Origin: CAVYXF01 sp963772335
GTDB taxonomy: Bacteria; Pseudomonadota; Alphaproteobacteria; Rhizobiales; Rhodomicrobiaceae
Direction: 5' to 3'
Assembly (NCBI GenBank): GCA_963772335.1
Contig: CAVYXF010000001.1
Location: 558,001 to 622,000, forward strand
Length of the DNA stretch: 64,000 bases
Part shown: in pieces, positions 54,426-64,000 of the stretch
Layout of the letters: each line of letters opens with the position of its first letter
How positions within the stretch are numbered: the first letter of the stretch is position 1
The notes under the pieces: generated by a model
The model's input: the letters and a program-made list of their open reading frames with translations, nothing else
The model's database searches: none
Told to the model about the DNA's origin: nothing
Program-made: the position numbers and the translations under genes

Positions 54426-55001
54426 ATGACGACCATAACCAACCCGGCAAACGGCATGAAGGTCAACAACGGCGTGAATGTCGACGCCCTCCTGGGCGCA
54501 CGCGAAGCGTTGGAGCAAGCGCCTGAGGCAGCCCAGTTCAAATGGCGCGCGACCTGCGAGTGGATGAATGGAACCCACAGCCGCACCATGATCAGCACCT
54601 TCTTCGGCCTCGGCGGCGAGCAAGCGCGCGGCAAAGCGTTCGCGGTGGAAGCCGATCACCCGCAGATCTTTGCATCCGAGGATCAGGCGCCAACGCCGGT
54701 TGAGATCGTCCTATCGAGCCTTGCGAGCTGCCTCACCGCCGGCGTTGCTGCCGTCGCCCAGCGCCGCGGGATTCAGCTGCATTCGGTCAAGGCGACGCTC
54801 GAGGGCGATATGGACATCCAGGGAATCCTCGGCATCGACGAGGACGTCCGCAACGGCTTCGACGCTATCCGCGTACATTTCGATATCAAGGCCGATGCGA
54901 GCGAGGACGACATCAAGGCGCTGGTTGCCCAGTCGCAGAAGCGCTCGGCGGTGTTCGACATCGTGACCAACCCGACGAACGTCTACGTATCCGTCAACTA
55001 A
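54426..55001 (+). CDS. OsmC-family protein
   Basis: This 191-residue protein has the OsmC fold pattern: an N-terminal sheet (RATCEWMNGTHSRTMI), the helix with the family Cys (TPVEIVLSSLASCLTAGVAAVA) and the C-terminal helix AQSQKRSAVFDIVTNPTNV. OsmC/Ohr proteins reduce organic hydroperoxides with Cys pairs; this branch (OsmC-like, S-containing motif SCLT) may instead be a general stress protein, because the second Cys (TCEW) is not at the classic place. The ATG at 54426 follows AAGGAAG. It is 30 bases upstream of the flavin monooxygenase and probably co-transcribed with it. Confidence 0.85.
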   Translation: MTTITNPANGMKVNNGVNVDALLGAREALEQAPEAAQFKWRATCEWMNGTHSRTMISTFFGLGGEQARGKAFAVEADHPQIFASEDQAPTPVEIVLSSLASCLTAGVAAVAQRRGIQLHSVKATLEGDMDIQGILGIDEDVRNGFDAIRVHFDIKADASEDDIKALVAQSQKRSAVFDIVTNPTNVYVSVN

Positions 55002-55031
55002 CCCGGCGGCATTTCAAGGCGCAAGCAAGTC

Positions 55032-56273
55032 ATGAAGTTCGTTGCCACCCTGATTATCGGCGCCGGCCAGTGCGGCCTCGCCATGAGCAAGCACCTCACC
55101 GACCGCTCGATCGACCATGTGCTGATCGAGCGCGGCGAGATTGCCAACTCCTGGCAGACCGAGCGCTGGGATTCGCTTCGCCTGCTCACCCCAAACTGGC
55201 AAAGCCGCCTGCCCGGCTATGCCTATCCGGGGGACGATCCGGACGGCTATATGAGCAGCCCTGAGGTCGCCGGCTTCCTGCAGCATTACGCCGACAGGAT
55301 AGCGGCGCCGGTGAAGGCGCGGACGCTTGTGACGCGTGTCGTTCAAGCGGACCCCGGCTATCGGGTGACGACCGACCAGGGCGAGTGGCGCTGCCGCACG
55401 CTGGTCCTCGCGAGCGGCGCCTGCAACATCGCGGTCGTCCCAGCGCTCGCCGAAGGGCTGCCGCGGGGCATTCTGAGCCTGACGCCGGCGCAATACCGCA
55501 ATCCGCGAGCGTTGCCGACCGGCGGCGTGATGATCGTCGGCGCCTCGGCGAGCGGCGTGCAGCTTGCGGGTGAGATCCGCGCCTCTGGCCGCGAGGTGAT
55601 ATTAGCCGTCGGAGAGCATGTGAGGCTCCCGCGCCTTTATCGCGGCCGGGACATTATAGGGTGGATGGACGCGATCGGCGTGATGGACACGGGCTATGAC
55701 GAGGTCCCCGATCTTGAGCGGGTGCGGCGTCTCCCCTCCCCCCAGCTTATCGGCACGCCGGAGCGCGCGACCGTCGACCTAAACAGCCTGCGCAAGGGCG
55801 GCGTCGAGCTTGTCGGACGCCTCGTCGCCTTGCGCGACGGCAAGGCCCAGTTCTCCGGATCGCTGGCCAATCTGTGCGCGCTCGCCGACCTGAAGATGAA
55901 CCGCCTGCTGGCCAGCATCGACGCATGGATCGAGACCAGCGGCGGGGCAGATCGCTATCCCCCGCCATGCCGTTTCGAGCCGACGGTCATCCAGTCCCGC
56001 CCGCGCCTTGGCCTCGACCTGAATGCAGGCGGCATCGGCACCGTGATCTGGGCGACCGGATATCGCCCCGACTATTCCTGGCTGGATGTCCCGGTGCTCG
56101 ACCGCAAAGGACGCATCCGTCACGACGGCGGCGTCGTGGCGGCACCGGGAATGTATGTGATGGGCCTGCCGTTCCTGCGCCGGCGCAAGTCCTCTTTCAT
56201 CGACGGCGCCGGTCCCGACGCCGCCGAGCTGGCCTCACATCTGGCTCACAGCCTTGAGCGTGGTGCGGACTGA
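55032..56273 (+). CDS. Flavin-containing monooxygenase-like FAD/NAD(P) oxidoreductase
   Basis: This protein of 413 residues has two dinucleotide-binding folds: FAD motif LIIGAGQCGLAM at the N-terminus and NADPH motif MIVGASASGVQLA near residue 165. A third conserved segment is VIWATGYRPDYSWL. The pattern fits the class-B flavoprotein monooxygenases close to CzcO/TrkA-like proteins, although the FMO fingerprint FxGxxxHxxx is not seen. The substrate is unknown. It follows osmC by 30 bases. A palindrome and an IS5 element lie downstream. Confidence 0.83.
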   Translation: MKFVATLIIGAGQCGLAMSKHLTDRSIDHVLIERGEIANSWQTERWDSLRLLTPNWQSRLPGYAYPGDDPDGYMSSPEVAGFLQHYADRIAAPVKARTLVTRVVQADPGYRVTTDQGEWRCRTLVLASGACNIAVVPALAEGLPRGILSLTPAQYRNPRALPTGGVMIVGASASGVQLAGEIRASGREVILAVGEHVRLPRLYRGRDIIGWMDAIGVMDTGYDEVPDLERVRRLPSPQLIGTPERATVDLNSLRKGGVELVGRLVALRDGKAQFSGSLANLCALADLKMNRLLASIDAWIETSGGADRYPPPCRFEPTVIQSRPRLGLDLNAGGIGTVIWATGYRPDYSWLDVPVLDRKGRIRHDGGVVAAPGMYVMGLPFLRRRKSSFIDGAGPDAAELASHLAHSLERGAD

Positions 56274-56334
56274 GAAGCCGCAACTGGCGCCTCGCTGCAC
56301 CCCCCAGCCCGGCGCGATCGGAGATTGATATGAG

Positions 56335-56368
56335 CACGATTCCCTAGCGGATCAGAAAATGCTCTAGA
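56335..56368. repeat. Palindrome with an end shared with the decayed IS630
   Basis: GAGCACGATTCC and GGATCAGAAAATGCTC face each other. The right part GGATCAGAAAATGCTCTAGA (56349-56368) is identical to the right end of the IS630 relic at 61021-61040. It may be a solo inverted repeat left by a lost element, or a dispersed palindrome that both loci carry. The IS5 element begins directly after it. Confidence 0.65.
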
Positions 56369-57138
56369 CTAGGTCACAAACTCATAACTTCGTAGCCAGA
56401 TACGCAATGCGGCGAGTTTGACGCTGGCGAGGAAATTGTCGTCGCGCTTGTCGTATCGCGTGGCGACGGCGCGGAAGTGTTTGAGTTTGTTGAAGAAGCG
56501 CTCGACAGCATTGCGCTGGCGATAGACCCAGTTGCTGAAGGGTAGCGTCCTCGTCCGGCCGGTCATCGGTTTGATATTAGCCCAGGCGCCGCGCTCGGCG
56601 AGCATGGTGCGCAGCGCATCGAAATCGTAGGCGCGGTCGGCCAGCAGGATGTGCCCGGCCTGCACGGTATCGAACATGTCCGCGGCGGAGCGGCCGTCAT
56701 GGGCTTGTCCTTCGGTCAGTTTGAGGGCGATCGGCCGTCCCTCGGCATCGACCAGGGCATGGATCTTGGTCGTCAGCCCACCCCGCGAGCGACCCATGCA
56801 ACAGGATCGGGTCGTTTTTTTTGACCATTGGCAGCATGCTGATGGACGCGGATCGACGAGCTATCGATCATCTGCACATCGCCGTCATAAGCCTTGGAAA
56901 CAGCTTGCAAAAGCCGATCCCAGATGCCAGCCTTGCGCCAGCGGTTGAAGCGGTTCACGCAGGTCGTATACGGACCATAGCGCGCCGGGATGTCCGCCCA
57001 AGGTGCGCCTGTCCGAAGCCGCCAGAAGATGCCGTTTAGAACCCGTCGGTCATCCACACGCTCAACCCCGCGAGAGTTGTTCGGCAGCAAAGGTTCGATC
57101 ACCGACCACTCGAAATCCGTCAGATCAAAGCGTCCCAT
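56369..57138 (-). CDS. IS5-family transposase read through a frameshift
   Basis: The first frame (57138 to 56773) starts MGRFDLTDFEWSVIEPLLP and includes the first catalytic Asp in MIDSSSIRVHQH. A run of eight A on the coding strand (56815-56822) precedes the switch to the second frame, which carries SRGGLTTKIHALVD, the second Asp in LLADRAYDFD and the Glu in RNAVERFFNKLK. The stop TAG of the second frame is formed by the terminal CTAG of the element itself. The catalytic set is complete. Confidence 0.87.
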
Positions 57139-57211
57139 GCCAAGCTCCTTTGTAGAGCTTAAATCACTGTTCGCCTCGTTTGGGAATCCCGTTTATGAGT
57201 ATGTGACCTAG
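56369..57211 (-). mobile_element. IS5-family (IS427-like) insertion sequence, apparently intact
   Basis: The element is about 843 bases with CTAG at both outer edges. The terminal inverted repeats are near-identical: CTAGGTCACAAACTCATAA at the left and CTAGGTCACATACTCATAA read inward from the right. It carries a two-frame transposase on the minus strand. The size and CTAG ends fit the IS427 group. Confidence 0.88.
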
Positions 57212-57441
57212 ACCTGTTTGCGCCGAGCGCGCCGCGGCTTCGGTTCACCTTTGCCTTCCCGCGTGGCACGATGGTCGTGCTGGCGGCCACGCGATCATTG
57301 GGTAACTCAAGAAGAGGTCAGCTCACTAAAATTGGGGTCTTGAAGATGCCTCTCGATCACTAGGCGACCCCAGTAATCAGGGCCCGAAGCGCAGGCCCCC
57401 GAATACGCCATTGAATGCGGTTGTTTCGTAAATGCGCGCCG
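57212..57441. other. Non-coding gap right of the IS5 element
   Basis: About 230 bases with no gene, RNA or repeat that I can name. It is followed by the HipA-like fragment and about 200 further bases leading to the phosphate-symporter gene. Confidence 0.4.
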
Positions 57442-57549
57442 CTAAGAGAGCTCAACCGGATCAATCGGCACAGCGTTCGCTCGGGCAAAGTCACTCTTGC
57501 CGTAGACAAATCTACCAAGCGGCGTGCCGTGACGATCGACTGTCAGCTC
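57442..57549 (-). pseudogene. HipA-like kinase N-terminal fragment
   Basis: A 35-codon stretch on the minus strand, bounded by two stop codons, reads ELTVDRHGTPLGRFVYGKS then DFARANAVPIDPVELS. This resembles the N-terminal 'couple HipA' region (GRFxYGxxYLxRxxAxPIDPxEL). No start, kinase core or HipB partner is left. The match is short, so the assignment is tentative. Confidence 0.45.
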
Positions 57550-57752
57550 CTACTTCTTGCCAGCGGTCGGTAAGGGGCATCGTTTGGTTGGAGTGGCACC
57601 TCCGGCTCGACACGAGAAAGAGCTTTCAATCGTAGGTAGGGATTTTAAGCGAAATGCGGCGGCACCGCCGAGATCCGCAGTGCAATATTGATCCTGTGCG
57701 TGGCAAGAGTAGAGTAGCGGGTTTGCGACCTAAAAGAAGGGATACTAGGCGA

Positions 57753-59438
57753 ATGTCAGCAACCACGACGCTCCTGCACCTGGCCGGCTATGTCGCGCTG
57801 CTGCTCTGGGGCGTGCATATGGTGCAGACAGGTGTCATGCGCGCCTTTGGCGGGTCCTTGCGCAAATTCATCACCGAACGGCTGGGCAATCGGCTGGGCG
57901 CCTTCGCGGCGGGCGTCAGCGTCACCGCGCTAATGCAGAGCAGCACTGCCACCGGCATGCTGACCAACGGCTTCATCTCCGGCGGGGTGATCGGCCTCGT
58001 ACCGGCCCTCGCGGTGATGCTCGGGGCCAATGTCGGCACCACCCTCATCGTGCAGGTGATGACGTTTCCGGTCGCTGCTGTCGCGCCGCTGTTCATCCTG
58101 GCGGGGGTCGTCGCCTTCAAGCGCAGCGGGCGCACGCGCGGACGCGATCTCGGCCGGGCCGGCATCGGGCTCGGGCTCATCATGCTGGCGCTGCACCTGC
58201 TGGTGGAGGTCGTGCGCCCTGTCGAGCAAGCCGACGCCATGCGCGAGATCTTCGCGGCGCTCACCGGCGACCCGGTGCTGAATGTGCTCATCGCGGCGCT
58301 GCTGACCTGGGCCATGTATTCCAGTGTCGCGGTGGTGCTGCTGGTGATGTCGCTCGCCTCGGCACAGATCGTGACGCCCGAGGCGGCGCTCGCGTTAGTA
58401 CTGGGTGCCAATCTGGGCAATGTCATTCCGCAATGGCTGGCTGCCGGCAGCGATGCGCCGGCACGCCGGCTGGCGCTCGGCAACATCATCGTGCGCGGCT
58501 TCGGGTGCCTCGCCGTTCTGCCTTTCTTGGCGATGATCGGCCATGCCATCGCGGCGGTCGAGGCTTCGCCCGCGCGCCTCACCGCCGACTTCCACACACT
58601 ATTCAACCTTGCCTGCGCGGTCGTCTTCATCGGCCTGCTCGATCCGCTGGCGAGGCTCTGCACGAAGCTCCTGCCGGCTCCGCGCGATGTCGCCGATCCA
58701 GGCAGGCCCCGCTATCTCGGCAATGACACCGCACCGGTCACCAGCGTCCGCCTCGCCACCGCCGAGCGCGAGGTGCTGCGCATGGTCGACATGGTCGAGA
58801 ACATGCTGCGTATCTTCCTCGACGCGCTGCGTCATGACGACCGCAAGCTGCTCGCCGAGATCGAGCATATGGACGACAGCGTCGACAGCCTGCACCGCGC
58901 GATCAAACTGTTTCTCACCGAGATCAGCCGGCAGAACCATCTGGACGAGACCGATGCCAGCCGCTGCGCCGACATCCTGGCCTTCACCATCAACCTGGAG
59001 CATGCTGGCGACATCCTGGACAAGAGCCTGCGCGAGATCGCGGCCAAGAAGATCAAGTACAAGCTGAGCTTCTCCGAGGAGGGTTTCGCCGAAATCCTGG
59101 AGATGCATGAACGCCTGCTTGAGGACCTGCGCCTGGCCATGAGCGTGTTCATGACCGGCGACGAGCGGGCTGCGTGCACGCTAATCGATGAGAAAGTCCG
59201 CATTCGCGATCTGGAGCGCGCCGCGACCGCTAACCATTTGCGCCGCCTGCGCGAAGGCCGGGTGGAAAGCCTGGAGACCAGCGCCCTGCATCTCGACATC
59301 ATCCGCGACCTCAAGCGTATTACTGCGCATATCGCCTCGGTTGCCAATCCCGTGCTGGAGCGTAATGGCATGCTGCTGCGCAGCCGTGTAGCCACCTCTA
59401 ATCAGGACGAAGTTCTGGCTGGACGAGGCACAACGTAG
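57753..59438 (+). CDS. Na+/phosphate symporter family protein with PhoU-like tail
   Basis: This membrane protein of 561 residues has two inverted Na/Pi repeats, seen as ALMQSSTATGMLTNGF with LGANVGTT, and AMYSSVAVVLLVMS with LGANLGN, and 8-9 membrane helices up to about residue 300. The C-terminal 240 residues form a helical PhoU-like domain (EREVLRMVDMVENML; LEHAGDILDKSL). The family (YjbB/NptA) moves phosphate, often outward. The ATG at 57753 is chosen over an in-frame upstream ATG at 57654 because the family usually starts with this hydrophobic stretch. Confidence 0.88.
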   Translation: MSATTTLLHLAGYVALLLWGVHMVQTGVMRAFGGSLRKFITERLGNRLGAFAAGVSVTALMQSSTATGMLTNGFISGGVIGLVPALAVMLGANVGTTLIVQVMTFPVAAVAPLFILAGVVAFKRSGRTRGRDLGRAGIGLGLIMLALHLLVEVVRPVEQADAMREIFAALTGDPVLNVLIAALLTWAMYSSVAVVLLVMSLASAQIVTPEAALALVLGANLGNVIPQWLAAGSDAPARRLALGNIIVRGFGCLAVLPFLAMIGHAIAAVEASPARLTADFHTLFNLACAVVFIGLLDPLARLCTKLLPAPRDVADPGRPRYLGNDTAPVTSVRLATAEREVLRMVDMVENMLRIFLDALRHDDRKLLAEIEHMDDSVDSLHRAIKLFLTEISRQNHLDETDASRCADILAFTINLEHAGDILDKSLREIAAKKIKYKLSFSEEGFAEILEMHERLLEDLRLAMSVFMTGDERAACTLIDEKVRIRDLERAATANHLRRLREGRVESLETSALHLDIIRDLKRITAHIASVANPVLERNGMLLRSRVATSNQDEVLAGRGTT

Positions 59439-59510
59439 AGAGCTTGGAGGAAGGCGAAGTTAGTAATTAAGTGCCCGATTCCTAAGCTGTTGAGGCAAGC
59501 TTGGACAGCA

Positions 59511-60005
59511 ATGGAGGCGTTGATCTGTCAAATGCACCTGGACATGCAGAAGGCAACTGATCATGCTCCGCGCGATCGGCACCGACGGCCGCTCGTGATC
59601 ATGTTGTTACTCTGCCTGGCCCTGCTTGGCTGGCTTCAGCACAACCGCCCGCCGATCGCACCCGGCGAGAACAACATCGCGCTGAGCACTTTCATCGTTA
59701 TTGATGGCGACACAATTCGTAGCCCGGCGGGGGTGACCTATCGGCTGCTGAACTTCGATGCCCCGGAGACTTATCGGGCCAAGTGCGAAGAGGAGCATGC
59801 GGCAGGACTTAAGGCAAAGGTACGGCTCGAGCAGTTTATCGCGTCGGGCAATTCCCAGCTGATCGAAAGCGGGAGGTCCGACCACGAAGGAAGGACGCTC
59901 GCTATCCTCATGATCAAAGGCGACGATGTCGCCCAAACCATGATCGCGGAGGGTCTAGCGCGGCCTTACTATGGTGAAAGACCGGAGGGATGGTGCATGC
60001 GCTAG
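59511..60005 (+). CDS. Membrane-anchored thermonuclease-family nuclease
   Basis: The protein has about 164 residues: a short cytoplasmic N-terminus, one membrane helix (LVIMLLLCLALLGWL) and a staphylococcal-nuclease domain outside. Catalytic residues of that fold are visible: the Asp of IDGDTI, Arg of TYRLLNFDAPE, the Glu after APE and the Arg of HEGRTLAIL. The start is uncertain (59511 or the ATG at 59532). The stop TAG is contributed by the end of the decayed IS630, but the ending GWC is normal for the family, so little or nothing is lost. Confidence 0.82.
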   Translation: MEALICQMHLDMQKATDHAPRDRHRRPLVIMLLLCLALLGWLQHNRPPIAPGENNIALSTFIVIDGDTIRSPAGVTYRLLNFDAPETYRAKCEEEHAAGLKAKVRLEQFIASGNSQLIESGRSDHEGRTLAILMIKGDDVAQTMIAEGLARPYYGERPEGWCMR

Positions 60006-61038
60006 ATCAATTCGATCACACGCGATCATACCCGGCGGCGGCGAAGTAGTTGCGGCACTCGGCCGGAGTGAAGCGGTCGAGGGCTTGTGCGATGGCGTCC
60101 CAGAGTTCGGCTATGGAGCGGGCGGCTGCCTTCCTCAAGATGGCTTTGAGCTTGGCGAAGGCCATCTCGATCGGATTAAAGTCCGGACTGTAGGGAGGCA
60201 GATAGAAGAGAACGGCGCTCGCAGCTTCGATCGAGCGCCGCACACCGAGCGGCTTGTGTGCGGGTATGATTTATCACGTAGAATCCGGGCTTCATCGCGG
60301 ACGAGCAGATCGATATCTGGAAGGCGGCGGGTTAATCGCCCGTCGAGCGCCATCGGAGCGCTCACCGTCCAAACGTAGCGCTCCGGTGAAAGTCGTGGTC
60401 TTCCAATGTCCATGCGGGATCGGCGCGCAGCAGCGCTCGCCGCGCTGAGCGCGGCCGTAAAGACGCGCCATCTTTGTGGAAGCGCCGGTCTCGTCGATGA
60501 ACACCAGGCGCTCAGGATCGAGCCTCTGCTGGAGTTCGGACCAGAGATGTCGGCGCTGCGCAACGTCAGGACGATCCTGCTCGGCGGCGTGCGCGGTTTT
60601 TTTTGAAGCTGATCCCGCGCCGGGTAAAGAAGCGATGGATGACCGATGGTGCGAAGCTTTCGCTGTGGTCGCATTCGAGGCGCTCGGCGATCTCCGTGAG
60701 CGTGATGTCGGGGGTCTCGGCCACGAGCGCAAGGATGGCCTGTGCCAGCGCTTCGATCCGATCAGAGCGTCTGTCCCCGCCCTGCGGCCTGGCCTCGACC
60801 GCTCCGGTTCGCTGCCACAGCGCATGCCACTTGATCGCTGCCGATGCAGCGACATCGAAGCGATCGGCCGCCGCCCGCCGGCTCATGCCCGCGTCGACGG
60901 CCTCAACTACACGCAAGCGAAGATCGATGGAAAGTGGTTTGGTCATGGCGGCCGGCCTCCTCCGCCAGCCCCCATCTTGAATAGCATTCGACAACCTTGG
61001 GAATCCCAAATGATTCCGCCGGATCAGAAAATGCTCTA
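60003..61038 (-). mobile_element. Decayed IS630-family element
   Basis: The element spans about 1.04 kb between TA dinucleotides, with ends that still look related (TAGATCAATTCGATC left; TAGAGCATTTTCTGATC read inward from the right). The transposase frame is broken, so it is not autonomous. It separates the thermonuclease gene from a HAD relic. Confidence 0.75.
60016..60946 (-). pseudogene. IS630-family transposase, broken
   Basis: The first frame starts at an ATG at 60946 (MTKPLSIDLRLRVVEAVDAG) and holds the helix-turn-helix part. Eight A on the coding strand (60597-60604) precede the usual -1 shift into KKTAHAAEQDRPDVAQRR and FIDETGASTKM. About 60290-60370 the core is damaged: bases are missing and the second catalytic Asp segment is lost. 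The frame resumes as RRSIEAASAVLFYLPPYSPD and NPIEMAFAKLK to the end. The damage is beyond a simple programmed shift. Confidence 0.8.
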
Positions 61039-61040
61039 GA

Positions 61041-61323
61041 TCAATGATCGCACGGCTAATGCGCAGCCCCGCTCCTCGGGCAGCTGCCATGTTCATGTTG
61101 TGGAGGTTGTCCCGATGACGGCGGCTTCGGAGGGAGGAATGGCTACTGCTTTGCAGAAGTCCAGGAGCATGCCCGGTTCCGGTTTGACGCCGTATTCGCT
61201 GTCGTAACCGGCTATAAAATCCGCCAAGCCTCCGAGAGCGAAACGGTGAGTAAGCCCACGCATTGCGGCTTCGCTGTCTGATGGCGATGCCAATGAACAA
61301 GCCGAGTTCGCGAAGGCGCATGA
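61041..61323 (-). pseudogene. HAD-superfamily phosphatase fragment
   Basis: In two alternating frames the minus strand encodes the second half of a HAD-IA phosphatase: MRLRELGLFIGIA, then SDSEAAMRGLTHRFALGG, YDSEYGVKPEPGMLLDF with the motif III Lys, VIG and, in the other frame, DNLHNMNMAAARGAG for motif IV. Motif I with the nucleophile Asp is absent. It lies 18 bases downstream of the UgpC-type ATPase gene, at the end of that operon, and is cut off by the IS630 relic. Confidence 0.75.
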
Positions 61324-61341
61324 ACAGCCGGGCCAGATCCG

Positions 61342-62424
<1,083 letters not shown>

Positions 62425-62428
62425 CGAT

Positions 62429-63277
62429 CTACTTCTCCGCCTCGATAAGCCCCCGGACGAACCAGCGCTGCATGGCGATGACCACGATCACCGGCGGCAA
62501 CATGGCTAGCATCGCCGTCGCCATCACGACATTCCATTCGGTCAGCGCGTCGGATACGACCACCATCCGCTTGATGCCGATGACAATCGTCTGCATGTCC
62601 TCGCGCGTGGTGATGAGCAGTGGCCAGAGATATTGGTTCCAGCCATAGATGAACAGGATGACGAACAGTGCCGCAATATTGGTGCGCGACAGCGGCAGCG
62701 CGATGTCCCAGAGGAAGCGCAGCGGGCCGGCCCTGTCGAGCTTGGCGGCCTCGACCAGCTCGTCGGGGATAGTCATGTAGAACTGTCGGAAAAACAGGGT
62801 CGCAGTCGCCGAGGCGATCAGCGGCAGCGTGAGACCAGCGAAGCTGTCGAGGAGGTGCAGGTCGGCGGCGATCTTGTAGGTCGGGTAGATACGCACCTCG
62901 ACCGGCAGCATCAGGGTGATGAAGATCAGCCAGAAGGCCGCCATGCGAAAAGGGAAGCGGAAATACACCACCGCAAAGGCCGACGGGATGGAGATGGCGA
63001 TTTTGCCCAGCGCAATGATCAGCGCCATGATGGTGCTGTTGATCAGCATCGGCCCGACCGGCGCCGACGAGGTGAAGCTCATCCCGGTGAACAGGGCCTT
63101 GGCATAGCTCTGGAAGAGGAGCGGCCCGGGCCAGGGCGGCATATGCCCGTTGGCGATGGTGGCTTGCGGATGCGTCGATCCGACGAAGCACAGATAGACC
63201 GGGAAGGCGAGGATCAGCACGCCGACGATCAGGATGAGGTGGGACAGGAGATGTGTGAAGCCGCGGCGCTCGACCAT
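62429..63277 (-). CDS. ugpE: UgpE-type ABC transporter permease
   Basis: This MalG-type permease of 282 residues has six predicted membrane helices and the EAA loop EAAKLDRAGPLRFLWDI, where the usual Gly after Asp is Arg. Segments HPQATIANGHMPPWPG and YGWNQYLWPLLITT are typical for UgpE. Its start overlaps the stop of the next permease by one base (TGATG). Confidence 0.88.
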   Translation of the reverse strand: MVERRGFTHLLSHLILIVGVLILAFPVYLCFVGSTHPQATIANGHMPPWPGPLLFQSYAKALFTGMSFTSSAPVGPMLINSTIMALIIALGKIAISIPSAFAVVYFRFPFRMAAFWLIFITLMLPVEVRIYPTYKIAADLHLLDSFAGLTLPLIASATATLFFRQFYMTIPDELVEAAKLDRAGPLRFLWDIALPLSRTNIAALFVILFIYGWNQYLWPLLITTREDMQTIVIGIKRMVVVSDALTEWNVVMATAMLAMLPPVIVVIAMQRWFVRGLIEAEK

Positions 63278-64000
63278 CAGTAGACCACCTTGCGCTCGAC
63301 AAAGCGGAACTGGATGGCGGTCAGCCCGATGACGATCGCCAAAAGGATCACCGATTGCGCGGCCGACCCGCCCAGGTCGCTGCCGAGCTTGCCGTCGGTG
63401 TAGACCTTGTAGACCAGCGTCTCGGTCGCCCTGGCCGGGCCACCGGCTGTGACCGCGTCGATAATGCCGAAGGTGTCGAAGAAGACGTAGACGATGTTGA
63501 CCACCAGGAGGAAGAAAATGGTCGGCGACAGTAGCGGGAAGGTGATGGTCCAAAAGCGCCGGTAGGGCCGGGCGCCATCGACGGCCGCCGCCTCCAACAC
63601 GGAGCGCGGAATGGCCTGCAGCCCGGCGAGGAAGAACAGGAAGTTGTAGCTCACCTGCTTCCAGGTGGCTGCCATCACCACCAGGATCATGGCATGCGTG
63701 CCATCGAGCAGCGGGTTCCATGGGATGCCGAGACTGCGCAACCCCTGTGCGATGAGCCCCAGTGAGGGCTGGAACATGAAGAGCCAGAGCACGCCGGCAA
63801 TGGCCGGCGCGACGGCATACGGCCAGATCAGCAGCGTCTTATAAACGCCCGCACCCGCGATCTGCTTGTTCGCTTGCACCGCGAGCACCAGCGCGATGCT
63901 AAGGGACAGCCCGGCGACGAGGCCTGCAAACAGGAGCGTTGTGCCCAGCGAATGGTAGTAGTCCGGACGCGACAGGAGGTTTTCATAATTGTCGAACCAG
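63277..64000 (-). CDS. ugpA: UgpA-type ABC transporter permease, cut by the window edge
   Basis: This permease continues past the right edge; the visible part starts WFDNYENLLSRPDYYHSLGT and includes the membrane segments, PYAVAPAIAGVLWLFMF and the EAA loop EAAAVDGARPYRRFW. An internal ATG at 63888 is not the true start, since conserved sequence continues upstream. UgpB is expected further right. It is coupled to ugpE by TGATG. Confidence 0.85.
   Translation of the reverse strand, partial: WFDNYENLLSRPDYYHSLGTTLLFAGLVAGLSLSIALVLAVQANKQIAGAGVYKTLLIWPYAVAPAIAGVLWLFMFQPSLGLIAQGLRSLGIPWNPLLDGTHAMILVVMAATWKQVSYNFLFFLAGLQAIPRSVLEAAAVDGARPYRRFWTITFPLLSPTIFFLLVVNIVYVFFDTFGIIDAVTAGGPARATETLVYKVYTDGKLGSDLGGSAAQSVILLAIVIGLTAIQFRFVERKVVY

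Noticed and set aside
63277..63888. ATG at 63888 as the start of ugpA
   Set aside because: Conserved permease sequence continues upstream of it to the window edge, so the true start is outside.

Overview
The window is a GC-rich chromosomal segment of an alphaproteobacterium, most likely of the order Hyphomicrobiales (Rhizobiales). The grounds are two perfect GTTC-N7-GTTC LexA boxes (the alphaproteobacterial SOS motif), a polyol operon of the smo/mtl type, the enolase-ftsB neighbourhood, a UgpABCE-type importer, a bacteriophytochrome operon, and intergenic palindromes of the kind common in this order. The genus cannot be fixed from the sequence alone.

Layout. 1-11.2 kb: an exported AhpD-like protein, an intact IS630 element, a secreted coiled-coil protein cut at its 3' end by that element, isovaleryl-CoA dehydrogenase, a four-repeat SH3 protein, ftsB, enolase, and queC/queF for queuosine precursors with a DUF1835 protein. 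11.3-20.6 kb: one long minus-strand polyol operon (SorC-type regulator, binding protein, two permeases, ATPase, two SDR dehydrogenases, HAD phosphatase, pentulose kinase). 20.7-24.0 kb: a tripartite tricarboxylate transporter (TctCBA). 25.2-34.5 kb: a light and DNA-repair block. Bacteriophytochrome, Rcp1-like response regulator and hybrid kinase run rightwards and converge on an FeS-type photolyase, a DUF2945 protein, a UdgX-type uracil-DNA glycosylase and a radical-SAM repair protein. The last two form an operon behind a LexA box.

34.7-48.4 kb: tRNA-Pro, a broken IS481 transposase, manganese catalase, a MalK-type sugar importer, two tandem SMP-30 lactonases and an RbsABC-type importer whose fused double permease carries a frameshift. 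A FadR-type regulator follows. 49-57.7 kb is patchwork DNA: a regulator with a primase-like C-terminal tail, a 23-nt tRNA 3' end, a SRAP protein, a hydrolase remnant joined in frame to a GH51-like glycosidase, dinB behind a second LexA box, OsmC, a flavin monooxygenase, an IS5 element and a HipA-like fragment. 57.7-64 kb: a Na/phosphate symporter, a thermonuclease, a decayed IS630, a HAD relic and a Ugp-type importer that runs off the right edge.

The genes fall into three working groups: uptake and oxidation of polyols and sugars (four ABC systems, one TTT system, SDRs, lactonases and a kinase), light sensing linked to DNA repair (phytochrome, photolyase, UdgX, radical SAM, SRAP, DinB), and oxidative-stress enzymes (Mn catalase, OsmC, AhpD-like). 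Many relics (CHAT, HipA, DUF892, HAD, hydrolase, IS481, IS630) show repeated gain and loss at the operon boundaries.
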